A stretch of DNA of 48,667 nt from an uncultured bacterium. GTDB taxonomy: Bacteria; Cyanobacteriota; Vampirovibrionia; Gastranaerophilales; Gastranaerophilaceae. The stretch lies in the NCBI GenBank assembly GCA_949300515.1, contig CASGEP010000012.1, forward strand, positions 1 to 48,667. The letters are read 5' to 3'. Positions 15,773 to 24,743 of the stretch are shown piece by piece (positions within the stretch are counted from its first letter, which is position 1; every line of letters begins with the position of its first letter). Under the pieces are notes generated by a model, which was not told the DNA's origin, did not search any database, and saw only the letters and a program-made list of their open reading frames with translations. A program made the position numbers and the translations under genes.

Positions 15773-18394
15773 ATGAAAACTGCTGATGAAATTAGAGAAG
15801 AATTTTTAAGCTTTTTTGAAAAAAAGCACAACTCAAAAAGGGTAAAAAGCTCGTCGCTCATACCCGATAACCCTACAATACTGCTTACAACGGCAGGTAT
15901 GGTTCAATTTATTCCATACTTTTTAGGGTTGGAAAAATTTCCCTACGACCCGCCGAGAGCAACTTCCTGCCAAAAATGCGCAAGAGCCGGCGGCAAAGAT
16001 TCAGACATTGAAAACGTCGGAAGAACGCCAAGGCACCATACATTTTTTGAAATGCTCGGCAATTTCAGCTTTGGAGATTATTTCAAAGAGGAAGTAATAC
16101 CTTGGTCTTGGGATTTTGTAACAAACTATTTAAAATTAGATAAAAATCGCCTTTGGATTACCATCTATGAAGATGACGACGAAGCAGGCGAAATTTGGCA
16201 AAAAGCAGGTGTACCCAAGGAAAGAATTATTAAAAAAGGCAAAAAGGACAACTTCTGGGGCCCTGTCGGCATCTCGGGTTCATGTGGTCCTTGCAGCGAA
16301 ATACACTACGACTTGGGCGAACATTTAAAATGTTCCGATGATTGTTCAATCGCAACTTGTGAATGCAACAGATGGGTTGAAATTTGGAACCTTGTCTTTA
16401 CCGAGCTTTTCCAAGATGAAGAAGGCAACCTTACACCCCTTGAAAAGAAAAATGTTGATACAGGTATGGGCCTTGAACGTATTGCTATGGTATGTCAGGG
16501 TGTAGACTCCACTTTTGAAACCGATTTGCTAAAACAAATTTTAGATAAAGTTTGTGAAATTACAGGCAAAAAATACAAAGAAAACGACAAAACGGACATT
16601 TCACTCAGAATAATAACAGACCATGCCCGCTGTGTAAGTTTTATGATAGCAGACGGTATTTTACCTTCGAATGAAGGCAGAGGCTATGTTTTGAGGATGA
16701 TACTTCGTCGAGCATTGCGCCATGGCTACATTTTGGGTCTTGAATTACCTTTTATGCAACCTGTTATTGATAAAGTAATTGATATATACAAAGGTGCATA
16801 TCCCGAGCTGGAGGAAAACAGAGCAAAAATTCAAGACACAATTAAAAAAGAGGAAGAAAGGTTTAATCTGACACTAAAGCGCGGCTGGACGCACATAGAA
16901 GAATTAATCAAAAATATTAAATCGGAAAATAAAAATGAAATCTCCGGCGAAGAAGCTTTCAAACTTTATGACACATACGGTTTCCCGCTTGAGTTAACAA
17001 AAGAAATTGCGGATGAAAATTCGCTAAAAGTTAACGAAGAAGATTTTCAAAAAAACATGCAAGAACAAAAAGACCGCGCAAGAGCGTCGGTTCAAAAAAT
17101 CAGTCTTGTAGACGACCTTGTATATGTTAATAATCCCGCAACAGAGTTTTTGGGATACGAGCAAAACTCTTGCAGGGCAACGGTTATAAATGTCATAGAA
17201 AATGATGATACGCTGGATATAATTCTGGATAAAACCGTATTTTATGCACAAAGCGGCGGCCAAGTAGGCGATGTTGGCGTTATTATGAAATCCGACTGTG
17301 ACACAAAAATTGAGGTAATTGAAACATTTAAAGTGCAAGACGTTTTTGTGCACAGAGTCAAAAAAGATGCGCAAATCAAAAAAGGCGACCAAGTTTTGGC
17401 ACTTATTGACTTTAAAAGAAGGCGAGAAATTGAAAAACATCACTCTTTAGCACACTTGCTGCAGGCTGCACTTATAAAAGAGCTTGGAGATGAAGTTCAT
17501 CAGGCAGGTTCACAAGTGGAAGAAAACCGCACCAGATACGACTTTTCACTTTCACGCGCCATGAGCAAAGATGAAATTAAAAATGTTGAAAATACAATAA
17601 ATGACTGGATAAACCAAGGAATTGAGCGCAAAACGGAAGTTATGCCGATTGAAGAAGCAAGGCTGACAGGCGCTATGGCTCTTTTTGGTGAAAAATACGG
17701 TGATATGGTGCGCGTAGTAAGCTTCGGAGAAGAAAAATGCATCTCAAAAGAACTCTGCGGAGGCTGTCACGTTAAAAACACAAAAGATTTACGACTTGCA
17801 AAAATAGTATCGGAAAGCGCTATTGCAGCAGGCGTAAGGCGTATTGAGATTTTGTGTTCAAATTCTGCTTTTGACTATTTAAGTGAAAAAGCAAGTATTA
17901 TCGATGAAATTGCGCACAAAAACAAAATTCCCTACACCCAAATTGAGGATAAAATTGAAAAAATTGAAGCCCAAAACCGCGAATTAAGCGCAAAAGTAGG
18001 CGAACTGGAATCAAAAATAGCGCAATCAAGCTTTGCCTCATTTATTTCAAAAGCCCAAGACATTGAAGGCGGAAAGCTTTTCATATCAAAAATCGAAGAC
18101 TTTGCACCCAATGCAATTAAAACAGGCATTGAATTATTCGCTAAAAAGCTCGGCGAGAGCATTATAGTTCTGTGCTCGATGAAAGAGGACGGAAGCGCTT
18201 TTGTAATTGCAAAAGTCAGCGATTCTTTTGTTAAAAAAGGAATTCAAGCCGGTAAAATAGTTGGAGAAATAACCAAGAAAATGGGCGGAGGCGGAGGCGG
18301 CAGACCTCAAATGGCTCAAGGGGCAGGAAAAGACGCTACCAAGGTTGATGAAATTCTTGCAGATATTGAAAATTCAATAAAATCAAGTCTATAA
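15773..18394 (+). CDS. alaS: Alanyl-tRNA synthetase
   Basis: An 873-aa class II AlaRS that charges tRNA-Ala. It has the N-terminal TADEIREEFLSFFEKK, FEMLGNFSFGDYFKEE, DHARCVSFMIADGILPSNEGRGYVLRMILRRALRHG, the editing-domain zinc ligands HHSLAHLL and ELCGGCHV, and a C-terminal GGGGGGRPQMAQGAGKD. The editing motif reads CGGCH where CGGTH is usual, which adds a cysteine but keeps the C-x3-H ligands. ATG 15773 gives the canonical MKTADEIRE start. An in-frame ATG at 15764 adds MRI. The stop overlaps the stop of the converging rsmI gene by 6 nt. Confidence 0.96.
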   Translation: MKTADEIREEFLSFFEKKHNSKRVKSSSLIPDNPTILLTTAGMVQFIPYFLGLEKFPYDPPRATSCQKCARAGGKDSDIENVGRTPRHHTFFEMLGNFSFGDYFKEEVIPWSWDFVTNYLKLDKNRLWITIYEDDDEAGEIWQKAGVPKERIIKKGKKDNFWGPVGISGSCGPCSEIHYDLGEHLKCSDDCSIATCECNRWVEIWNLVFTELFQDEEGNLTPLEKKNVDTGMGLERIAMVCQGVDSTFETDLLKQILDKVCEITGKKYKENDKTDISLRIITDHARCVSFMIADGILPSNEGRGYVLRMILRRALRHGYILGLELPFMQPVIDKVIDIYKGAYPELEENRAKIQDTIKKEEERFNLTLKRGWTHIEELIKNIKSENKNEISGEEAFKLYDTYGFPLELTKEIADENSLKVNEEDFQKNMQEQKDRARASVQKISLVDDLVYVNNPATEFLGYEQNSCRATVINVIENDDTLDIILDKTVFYAQSGGQVGDVGVIMKSDCDTKIEVIETFKVQDVFVHRVKKDAQIKKGDQVLALIDFKRRREIEKHHSLAHLLQAALIKELGDEVHQAGSQVEENRTRYDFSLSRAMSKDEIKNVENTINDWINQGIERKTEVMPIEEARLTGAMALFGEKYGDMVRVVSFGEEKCISKELCGGCHVKNTKDLRLAKIVSESAIAAGVRRIEILCSNSAFDYLSEKASIIDEIAHKNKIPYTQIEDKIEKIEAQNRELSAKVGELESKIAQSSFASFISKAQDIEGGKLFISKIEDFAPNAIKTGIELFAKKLGESIIVLCSMKEDGSAFVIAKVSDSFVKKGIQAGKIVGEITKKMGGGGGGRPQMAQGAGKDATKVDEILADIENSIKSSL

Positions 18395-19201
18395 CTTGTA
18401 AAGAATTTCTTTGACTTTATTCTTTGGAAAATCAAAAAAAGCACATAATACATTGATTATATCTTTATCGCAAAGCCTTAAACTCTTTAGAGTTGAGGCT
18501 TTTTCAATTATTTGACTTTCAATGTCAAAATTTTGCTCAAAATGTACCATGCACACAAATTCACCCTTTTGCGTGAGATTTTCCAAAACCTCTTTAACAG
18601 GAGCAGTTTTTATTTCTTCAAATTTTTTTGTCAATTCGCGCCCATAGCTCAAAACAGCCTGCGGACGAAGTTTTGCAAGAATTTTTAGTGTTTCTTCCAT
18701 CCTGTTTGGACTTTGATAAAAAACAAGATTTTCTGCTTTATTTTTTAAAAAAATTTCTTCAATCTGTCCCTTAACTCTGGGTAAAAAACCGACAAACTTA
18801 AAGTTTTCACCCATCCTTTGTACAGACTGTAAAAGGGCAATAACCGCACTTGCGCCGCATATTGGAATAACCCTAAAGCCTGCCTCAACAACACTTTTTA
18901 CAAGTATTTCGCCCGGGTCTGAAACAAGGGGAGTTCCGGCATCAGACACAAGTGCAACACTTTTGCCCTCTTTTAAATATCCCAAAAAGAGCTCAGTACG
19001 CTTATTTTCACTAAACTTATGATAACTTATAAGCCGAGTCTTAATGTCGTATTTTTCGCAAAGTCTTGATGTAATTCTTGTGTCCTCGCACGCAATGACA
19101 TCCACATTTTTTAGAACATCGAGCGCACGAAAGGTAATATCGCCAAGGTTACCAATGGGTGTAGCAACGGTATAAAGCGCTGTTTCTATTTCACCTGCCA
19201 A
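18389..19201 (-). CDS. rsmI: 16S rRNA 2'-O-methyltransferase RsmI
   Basis: A 270-aa tetrapyrrole-methylase-fold enzyme that methylates C1402 of 16S rRNA with SAM. Motifs: LYTVATPIGNLGDITFRALDVLKNVD, ACEDTRIT, LVSDAGTPLVSDPGEILV, GASAVIALLQSV, FKFVGFLPR and the strand FYQSPNRMEETL. The start is set at TTG 19201, where GAGGG lies 6 nt upstream and the protein begins just before the conserved TALYTVATPIGN. No ATG fits nearby, and a longer frame to 19240 adds a basic non-family segment. It overlaps cysS by 16 nt and the converging alaS by 6 nt. Confidence 0.92.
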   Translation of the reverse strand: MAGEIETALYTVATPIGNLGDITFRALDVLKNVDVIACEDTRITSRLCEKYDIKTRLISYHKFSENKRTELFLGYLKEGKSVALVSDAGTPLVSDPGEILVKSVVEAGFRVIPICGASAVIALLQSVQRMGENFKFVGFLPRVKGQIEEIFLKNKAENLVFYQSPNRMEETLKILAKLRPQAVLSYGRELTKKFEEIKTAPVKEVLENLTQKGEFVCMVHFEQNFDIESQIIEKASTLKSLRLCDKDIINVLCAFFDFPKNKVKEILYKL

Positions 19202-20592
19202 GTTGTACCCTCTTTTGAATCTTTGAGCAATATGCCGCACTTGTCAAACTCATCGCGGATTAAATCTGATTTTGCCCAGTCTTTATTATCTCTTGCAGCT
19301 TTTCTTATTGAAATAATTTTCTCTATTGCCTCATTGGCGCAAATATTTTCATCAATTTCAAAAGTTTTGTACAACGGTAAAATCATTTCTCTAAGTTCAC
19401 TTTCGCACACTTCTTTCTTTGCAAGTGAAAAATCAAATCCCAAAACTTCGCCAAGAGTAATGAGTGTACTTGCATAGAGCCTTGCTTCTTTTTCATCCGA
19501 GGCTTTTTTAACCTTATCCGCCACAGCAAACAATACGGCAAGAGCCTTTGACGTGTTTAAATCATCATCCATTGCAAGCTTAAAGGCATTAACTGACTCC
19601 TCGTCGACTTCATCTGTTTTATTGTAACCACAAGCAGCGCCTATCAGTCTTTTTGCACCTGCAGCAGCAGAATTAAGCGCCTCGTCGTTAAATTCTACAG
19701 GCATTCTGTAGTGATTTGTCAAAATAAAAAACCTTATAGCATTTGAGTCATATTTTTTCAATAAATCATCAATTGTTAAAAAGTTGTTCAAAGACTTTGA
19801 CATTTTTTCTTTATTTATTGTCACAAATCCGTTATGCAGCCAATAATTTACAAATTTACATCCGTTAGCACACTCGCTCTGGGCAAGTTCGTTTTCATGG
19901 TGCGGAAAAGTTAAGTCAGCTCCACCTGCATGGATATCTATACTGTCACCCAAGAATTTTTTACTCATAGCCGAGCATTCAATGTGCCACCCCGGACGAC
20001 CCAAGCCCCAAGGGCTTTTATAGCCATGCTTTTCGTCTTTTTTCCACAGGGCAAAATCAAGCGGCGATTTTTTCTTCTCGTCAGTGTCAACTCTTGCACC
20101 TGCCATCAAATCATCAATAGGTTGTTTTGAAAGTTGCCCGTATTTTTTATATTTTTCAACTTCAAAGTATACATCACCATCAACAGGGTAGGCAAAACCG
20201 TTATCTATGAGTTTTTTAACCATAGCAATCATCTCGCCTATTGTCTTTGTAGCACGCGGCTCTACATCAGGTTTAAGACAATTTAAGCCCTTCATGGAAT
20301 TCTCAAAAGATGCATAAAATTCTTTTGTAATGTCTTCAGGCGAAACTCCCTGCATGTCGGCTTTTTTGAGAATTTTATCATCGACATCGGTTACGTTTCT
20401 GCAGTATGTGGTATTATAACCTAAGAACTTAAGATAACGATATAATACATCCCAGGTTATATAACACCTTGCATGTCCCAGATGCGCCTTATCGTATACA
20501 GTAGGACCGCAGACGTACATCTTTACTTTTTTATCCTCAACAGGAATAAATTCTTCTAATTTGTTTGATAATGAATTATGAAATTTAAGCAT
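19186..20592 (-). CDS. cysS: Cysteinyl-tRNA synthetase
   Basis: A 468-aa class I synthetase. It has MYVCGPTVYDKAHLGHAR (zinc cysteine and HIGH-type motif), the zinc ligands in WHIECSAMS and FPHHENELAQSE, and the KMSKSLNNF signature. Length is normal. The ATG at 20592 is preceded by TAAAAT at 20599-20604 with 6 nt between and no ribosome binding site, so the gene is probably leaderless. It reads into rsmI by overlap and is divergent from purA. Confidence 0.96.
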   Translation of the reverse strand: MLKFHNSLSNKLEEFIPVEDKKVKMYVCGPTVYDKAHLGHARCYITWDVLYRYLKFLGYNTTYCRNVTDVDDKILKKADMQGVSPEDITKEFYASFENSMKGLNCLKPDVEPRATKTIGEMIAMVKKLIDNGFAYPVDGDVYFEVEKYKKYGQLSKQPIDDLMAGARVDTDEKKKSPLDFALWKKDEKHGYKSPWGLGRPGWHIECSAMSKKFLGDSIDIHAGGADLTFPHHENELAQSECANGCKFVNYWLHNGFVTINKEKMSKSLNNFLTIDDLLKKYDSNAIRFFILTNHYRMPVEFNDEALNSAAAGAKRLIGAACGYNKTDEVDEESVNAFKLAMDDDLNTSKALAVLFAVADKVKKASDEKEARLYASTLITLGEVLGFDFSLAKKEVCESELREMILPLYKTFEIDENICANEAIEKIISIRKAARDNKDWAKSDLIRDEFDKCGILLKDSKEGTTWQVK

Positions 20593-20604
20593 ATTTATAT
20601 TTTA
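20593..20604 (-). promoter_or_regulatory. Leaderless promoter of cysS
   Basis: Minus-strand TAAAAT (20599-20604), then ATAAAT and ATG at 20592. The gap to purA is only 67 bp. A plus-strand TAAAAT for purA is at 20623-20628. Confidence 0.5.
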
Positions 20605-20659
20605 ATATAAACAATTTTATATTAAAATAGCAAGTGAGATTATAGTTTTTGGAGTAAGT

Positions 20660-21949
20660 ATGAAAAACACTGTAATTGTTGGAGCACAATTCGGCGATGA
20701 AGGAAAGGCAAAAATTACCGACCTTCTTGCACACGAAGCCGATTTTATTATCCGCTATCAGGGCGGGTCAAACGCCGGTCATACCGTTGTTGTTGATGAC
20801 AAAAAGTATAAATTCCACTTAATCCCCTCGGGTATTTTATACCCCGGCAAAACCTGTTTTATGGGTGCAGGCGTGGTTATCTGTCCGGAAGATTTCAAAA
20901 AAGAAGTTGACGAGCTGATATCACAGGATGTGAGTTTCGATCAAATAAGAAAAGCACTGAAAATAAGCCCGCTGGCACATGTTACAATGCCTTATCACAG
21001 AGCAATTGACGGCTGGTGCGAGAATGATTTGGGCGAAAATAAAATCGGCACCACAAAAAAAGGTATCGGACCGACATACACCGACAAATACGCACGCTGC
21101 GGAATAAGAGTAGAAGATTTATTTGACGAAAATCTTCTCTCGGATAAGCTTGATGTAATCCTTCCCATGAAAAACAAGGAACTGGAGAAGGTTTACGGGC
21201 TTAAAACGTATACAAAAGAAGAAATTTTAAAAATCTGCAAAGAGTATAAAGAAATTTTTACCCCTTATGTTTGTTTCAACTGGCAGGAAGTAATAGCTGA
21301 TGCCAGAAAAAATAAAACCGTGCTTTTTGAAGGGGCGCAGGGTGTCATGCTGGATATAGATTACGGCACATACCCTTTTGTTACAAGTTCAAACCCCATA
21401 GCAGGCGGTGCTGCAATCGGCGGCTCGATGGGGCCTCTGGCAATCGAGGAGGTAATAGGGGTATTTAAAGCCTACACCACGCGCGTGGGCGAGGGGCCTT
21501 TTGTAACCGAGCTTACGGATGAAACGGGCAAAACAATTCAGCAGACAGGGGCAGAGTTTGGCACGACAACAGGCAGAGCAAGGCGCTGCGGCTGGTTTGA
21601 CGCGGTGTTTGCAAAATACAGCGTGCTTGTCGGAGGTTTAAGCTGTGCTGCGATAACAAAACTTGATGTCTTTGATAAATTTGATGAAATTAAAATCTGT
21701 ACAGGCTACAAAAACAAAAAAACCTGCGAAATTATTAAGCAGTATCCGACAAAAGTAGCTACACACTATAATTACGAACCCGTTTATGAAAGATTTAGGG
21801 GCTGGAAATGCAACATCTCAAACATAAGGAAGTTTGAAGATTTGCCCGAAGCCGCAAAAATTTACATAAACAAGCTGGAAGAACTTTTGGAAATTCCCGT
21901 AAAAATCATAAGCGTGGGACCAAACAGAGATCAGACCATATTCAAATAA
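20660..21949 (+). CDS. purA: Adenylosuccinate synthetase
   Basis: A 429-aa PurA, which joins IMP and aspartate with GTP in AMP synthesis. Motifs: GAQFGDEGKAKITDLLA near the N-terminus, GGSNAGHTVV with the catalytic His, GIGPTYTDKYARCGIR, EGAQGVMLDIDYGTYPFVTSS and TTTGRARRCGWFD. The P-loop reads GDEGKAK where GDEGKGK is usual. The catalytic Asp, Lys and His are kept. GGAG lies 6 nt before the ATG, with TAAAAT at 20623-20628 as the -10 box, so unlike the divergent cysS this message has a leader. Its end overlaps the converging TPR gene by 8 nt. Confidence 0.96.
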   Translation: MKNTVIVGAQFGDEGKAKITDLLAHEADFIIRYQGGSNAGHTVVVDDKKYKFHLIPSGILYPGKTCFMGAGVVICPEDFKKEVDELISQDVSFDQIRKALKISPLAHVTMPYHRAIDGWCENDLGENKIGTTKKGIGPTYTDKYARCGIRVEDLFDENLLSDKLDVILPMKNKELEKVYGLKTYTKEEILKICKEYKEIFTPYVCFNWQEVIADARKNKTVLFEGAQGVMLDIDYGTYPFVTSSNPIAGGAAIGGSMGPLAIEEVIGVFKAYTTRVGEGPFVTELTDETGKTIQQTGAEFGTTTGRARRCGWFDAVFAKYSVLVGGLSCAAITKLDVFDKFDEIKICTGYKNKKTCEIIKQYPTKVATHYNYEPVYERFRGWKCNISNIRKFEDLPEAAKIYINKLEELLEIPVKIISVGPNRDQTIFK

Positions 21950-22535
21950 ACTCGTATTTGGCTAAAAGGCGTTTAATATCGGAAGTAATAATCAAATCGG
22001 GGTTTTGCGCACAAAAATCATCAAGGATTGTAATTGCAGCCCCGATTTTATTCTGTTTTAAATAAATTAATCCCAGAATTATTGCACTGTAGGGGTTTTC
22101 TTCTTTTTGCGAAAGGTGGTAAGTAATTTTTGAATTTAAAACTCCGAGCACCTCGTAAGTATCTACGAGATTGTTGTAATAAACAAAATTCATGCAATCA
22201 CCCAAAAGCGCCTGCTCAAAACACTTTTGTGCCCAGAAGGGAAAAAGCCTGTTGTTATTGAGGGCGTACATCCTCATATAAACCTGCCCGAGATTATTGT
22301 AATAAACGCTTGTTGCCTGAACATTGGGATTTAGTGCGATTGCTATTTTGAACTCTTTCATCGCGGCGCTTAAATCACCCTCGCGCATAAAAATTACACC
22401 CTGATTGTTGTGCTGCTTTGCATTTCTTGTTGCATCAATAGGAGAGATTTCTCCTTTTGCAAAATTGAAAGAAAACAAAAAAACACTCAGTGCGATAAAA
22501 ATTTTATAATGTAATTTCCATGCCTTCTTTTGCAA
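21942..22535 (-). CDS. Exported TPR protein
   Basis: A protein of up to 197 aa with an N-terminal hydrophobic signal (KIFIALSVFLFSFNFAKGE) followed by tetratricopeptide-like repeats (AKQHNNQGVIFMREGDLSAAM, VYYNNLGQVYMRMYALNN). It is probably secreted or membrane-anchored. The start is uncertain: a TTG at 22535 lies inside the upstream MBL gene (32-nt overlap), and a shorter start closer to the hydrophobic stretch is possible. It is the last gene of the leftward block that includes a secreted metallophosphoesterase. Confidence 0.7.
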   Translation of the reverse strand: MQKKAWKLHYKIFIALSVFLFSFNFAKGEISPIDATRNAKQHNNQGVIFMREGDLSAAMKEFKIAIALNPNVQATSVYYNNLGQVYMRMYALNNNRLFPFWAQKCFEQALLGDCMNFVYYNNLVDTYEVLGVLNSKITYHLSQKEENPYSAIILGLIYLKQNKIGAAITILDDFCAQNPDLIITSDIKRLLAKYEFI

Positions 22536-23436
22536 ATTCTATTCCGTTCGTTGGATTTGAAAATTCTTTTTCTAACATTTCAAGTGTTGCATCATCGTAA
22601 TTCGGGTCATAGTGGAAAAAGAACAGCTTTTTTGCCTTTGCAAGTTTTGCACTCTCAAGTGCCATTTGGTAGGTAGAGTGCCCGTAACCCTGTTTTGGCG
22701 CAACCGGCGAAACGTAGTCCTGATGGGTATATTGGGCATCGTGAATTAATACGTCGCACCCGTGCGCAAACTCGATAAAGCGTTTGTCTGAACCTATGTA
22801 GCTCTCTTTATCCGTTGCATACACCAACACTTTATTATTATAAGAAATTTTCATGCAAAGGCAACCGTTTTTGGGGTGAGCCTGAGTTTTATAGAAGGTA
22901 ACAACCACATCGCCGCAGTCAAAATCATTCGGGCAAAACTCACTAACATCAAAGATTTGCGCCTGTCTTGCTTTATTTATAACAACAACTTTGGAATCGT
23001 TCAAATTTTGTATATTAAAAGTACACTTAACGTCATCAATCCCGAGAGGAAAAACTCTGTCAAACAAAACATCCTGCAGAGTGTCTTTTAAATCCTCATT
23101 GCTTACATTCAGTCCGAAAACGTTAATTTTTGAGCCGCGGACAAAAACCGGCTTAAAAAACTGCAACCCCTGTATATGATCCTGATGCACGTGGCTTAAA
23201 AGTATTGTAGCCTCTATTGTTTTTCTCTCGGACGGATTTTGAGAGCTTAATATATGTTCCCTTACAAGCTCCCCGCCCAAATCAACAATCCCCGTGCCCG
23301 CATCAAGCACAAGCAGATTATCGCCTAAATTTACCTCAACACATGAGGTATTTCCGCCAAAGTGCAGAAAATTAGCCTTTGCCGTAGGATAAGAACCTCT
23401 TACACCTCTGAATTTTATCTTAAAACTTTGTTCCAC
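22504..23436 (-). CDS. MBL-fold metallo-hydrolase (cyclic phosphodiesterase-like)
   Basis: A 310-aa metallo-beta-lactamase-fold protein. The metal motif HxHxDH is in LLSHVHQDHIQGL. Further blocks are GVRGSYPT, FGGNTSCVEV, LVLDAGTGIVDLG, KVLVYATDKE (Asp ligand), LIHDAQYT, GYGHSTYQMALE and LFFFHYDPNYDD. The GVRGS opening and the GHST and HYDP blocks match the PhnP / phosphoribosyl cyclic phosphodiesterase and class II phosphodiesterase branch, so a cyclic phosphate ester is a likely substrate. There is no signal peptide. The GTG start overlaps the previous stop as TAGTG, so translation is coupled to the metallophosphoesterase gene. Confidence 0.82.
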   Translation of the reverse strand: MEQSFKIKFRGVRGSYPTAKANFLHFGGNTSCVEVNLGDNLLVLDAGTGIVDLGGELVREHILSSQNPSERKTIEATILLSHVHQDHIQGLQFFKPVFVRGSKINVFGLNVSNEDLKDTLQDVLFDRVFPLGIDDVKCTFNIQNLNDSKVVVINKARQAQIFDVSEFCPNDFDCGDVVVTFYKTQAHPKNGCLCMKISYNNKVLVYATDKESYIGSDKRFIEFAHGCDVLIHDAQYTHQDYVSPVAPKQGYGHSTYQMALESAKLAKAKKLFFFHYDPNYDDATLEMLEKEFSNPTNGIEFAKEGMEITL

Positions 23437-24740
23437 TACAGCATATCCTCGTTAAATTCGTCGATATGTTCTTTTAATATTTCATTTGCAATGTCATTTG
23501 CACTGTTGTCAATTTCCTGCTGCACTTGCGCACTGTCTGTCTGTCCGCTGTAGTCCCGCACGGGAATATCATCGGGCATATAGGTATCGTCTTTTGACTG
23601 CTCGATTATTTCTTCGCTTTCTTCTTTTTTAGATCTTTGCCACCAGCGTTTTTTCTTCTTTGGTTTTGCTTCCTCTAAATTTTCATCTTCAAGATTCGAT
23701 TCCGTAATATCTTCCTCAATATCTTTTTTCTTTTTAACTTTTTCCTTTTTGGGAGGCTTAACATAGGGCTTTCTCATGGTATAAGTCAGCTCTCTGTCTT
23801 TTCTTGTTCCGTAAAAAGTTGCCGCCGCAATTGTGCTTGCCTTTGCACGCTCAATTACATCAAGCAGGCTTGATTGATGAAAAATAACTTTAAAATCCGT
23901 CCTGTCCCTGTAGTTTGTAATTTTAATCTGTCTGAATGCGTTAGGGTAACTCACCAAAGACGGAGTATTTATAAAAATTACATTTTTTTCCCTGACAATT
24001 TTTGTTGCATGGTAGTGACCTGAAATTACCACTATAGGATTTTTGTATTTTTTTAATATATCAAGATATGCCTGTGCATTTACAATGCTGTGATCGTCGC
24101 TCTTAAAAGGTTCAAGCGGCGGATGGTGCTGGAAAATAACGACGACTTTATCCTGATTTTGATTGAGTTCATTATCCAGAAACTGAAGCTGCTCATCGCT
24201 CATATATCCGTTTGCCGTTACTTCATTTCTTATAACAGGGTCAAGCACAACAATTCTGTAGTCGGTCTTGGGGCTAAAGGCATAGTATGTGTTATCAAAC
24301 ATGTAATTTCTGTTACACTTTTTGACAAAGTCCAAAACCTCATCTATTTTCATACCTTGCGTACACTCGTCACTGTCCGCAAGGCACATTGCACTGTCGT
24401 GGTTGCCGAAAGTAACAAGCGAGGGGTAATTAAGTTCGGATAATATTGTAAAAAAGCTTTTGTAATTGTCAAGCGTGGGTGAATCGACCATATCTCCCGT
24501 GAACATGACAAAGTCTACCCCCATAATTTTATTTATCGATAAAATTGCATCTTTTAACAGCTCTTTTGAGGAGGACAACATTTTATAAGATGTGTCCTCT
24601 CTGTCTGTAATGTGGGTATCACTTATTTGAATAACGTTAAGTGTCATATTTTTAAACGAAAATGCACTTGAGGGCATAACGTTTAAAAATATTAAAAACA
24701 CTATAAATACTATATTCTTTGCAGCTTGTTTAAAATTCAT
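23436..24740 (-). CDS. Exported metallophosphoesterase with charged C-terminal tail
   Basis: A 434-aa calcineurin-like phosphoesterase. It has a signal peptide (residues about 7-27, ending PSSAFS) and the five metal blocks ISDTHI, GDMVD, GNHD, HHPP and GHYH in order, covering residues 35-245. These usually hydrolyse nucleotides or phosphoesters outside the membrane. After residue 320 comes a 110-residue low-complexity tail, first Lys/Pro-rich (PPKKEKVKKKKD), then alternately acidic and basic, with KKKKRWWQRSKK. The tail is unlike the catalytic family and may hold the protein at the cell surface. It starts 4 nt after the malQ stop. Confidence 0.85.
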   Translation of the reverse strand: MNFKQAAKNIVFIVFLIFLNVMPSSAFSFKNMTLNVIQISDTHITDREDTSYKMLSSSKELLKDAILSINKIMGVDFVMFTGDMVDSPTLDNYKSFFTILSELNYPSLVTFGNHDSAMCLADSDECTQGMKIDEVLDFVKKCNRNYMFDNTYYAFSPKTDYRIVVLDPVIRNEVTANGYMSDEQLQFLDNELNQNQDKVVVIFQHHPPLEPFKSDDHSIVNAQAYLDILKKYKNPIVVISGHYHATKIVREKNVIFINTPSLVSYPNAFRQIKITNYRDRTDFKVIFHQSSLLDVIERAKASTIAAATFYGTRKDRELTYTMRKPYVKPPKKEKVKKKKDIEEDITESNLEDENLEEAKPKKKKRWWQRSKKEESEEIIEQSKDDTYMPDDIPVRDYSGQTDSAQVQQEIDNSANDIANEILKEHIDEFNEDML

Positions 24741-24743
24741 CTT

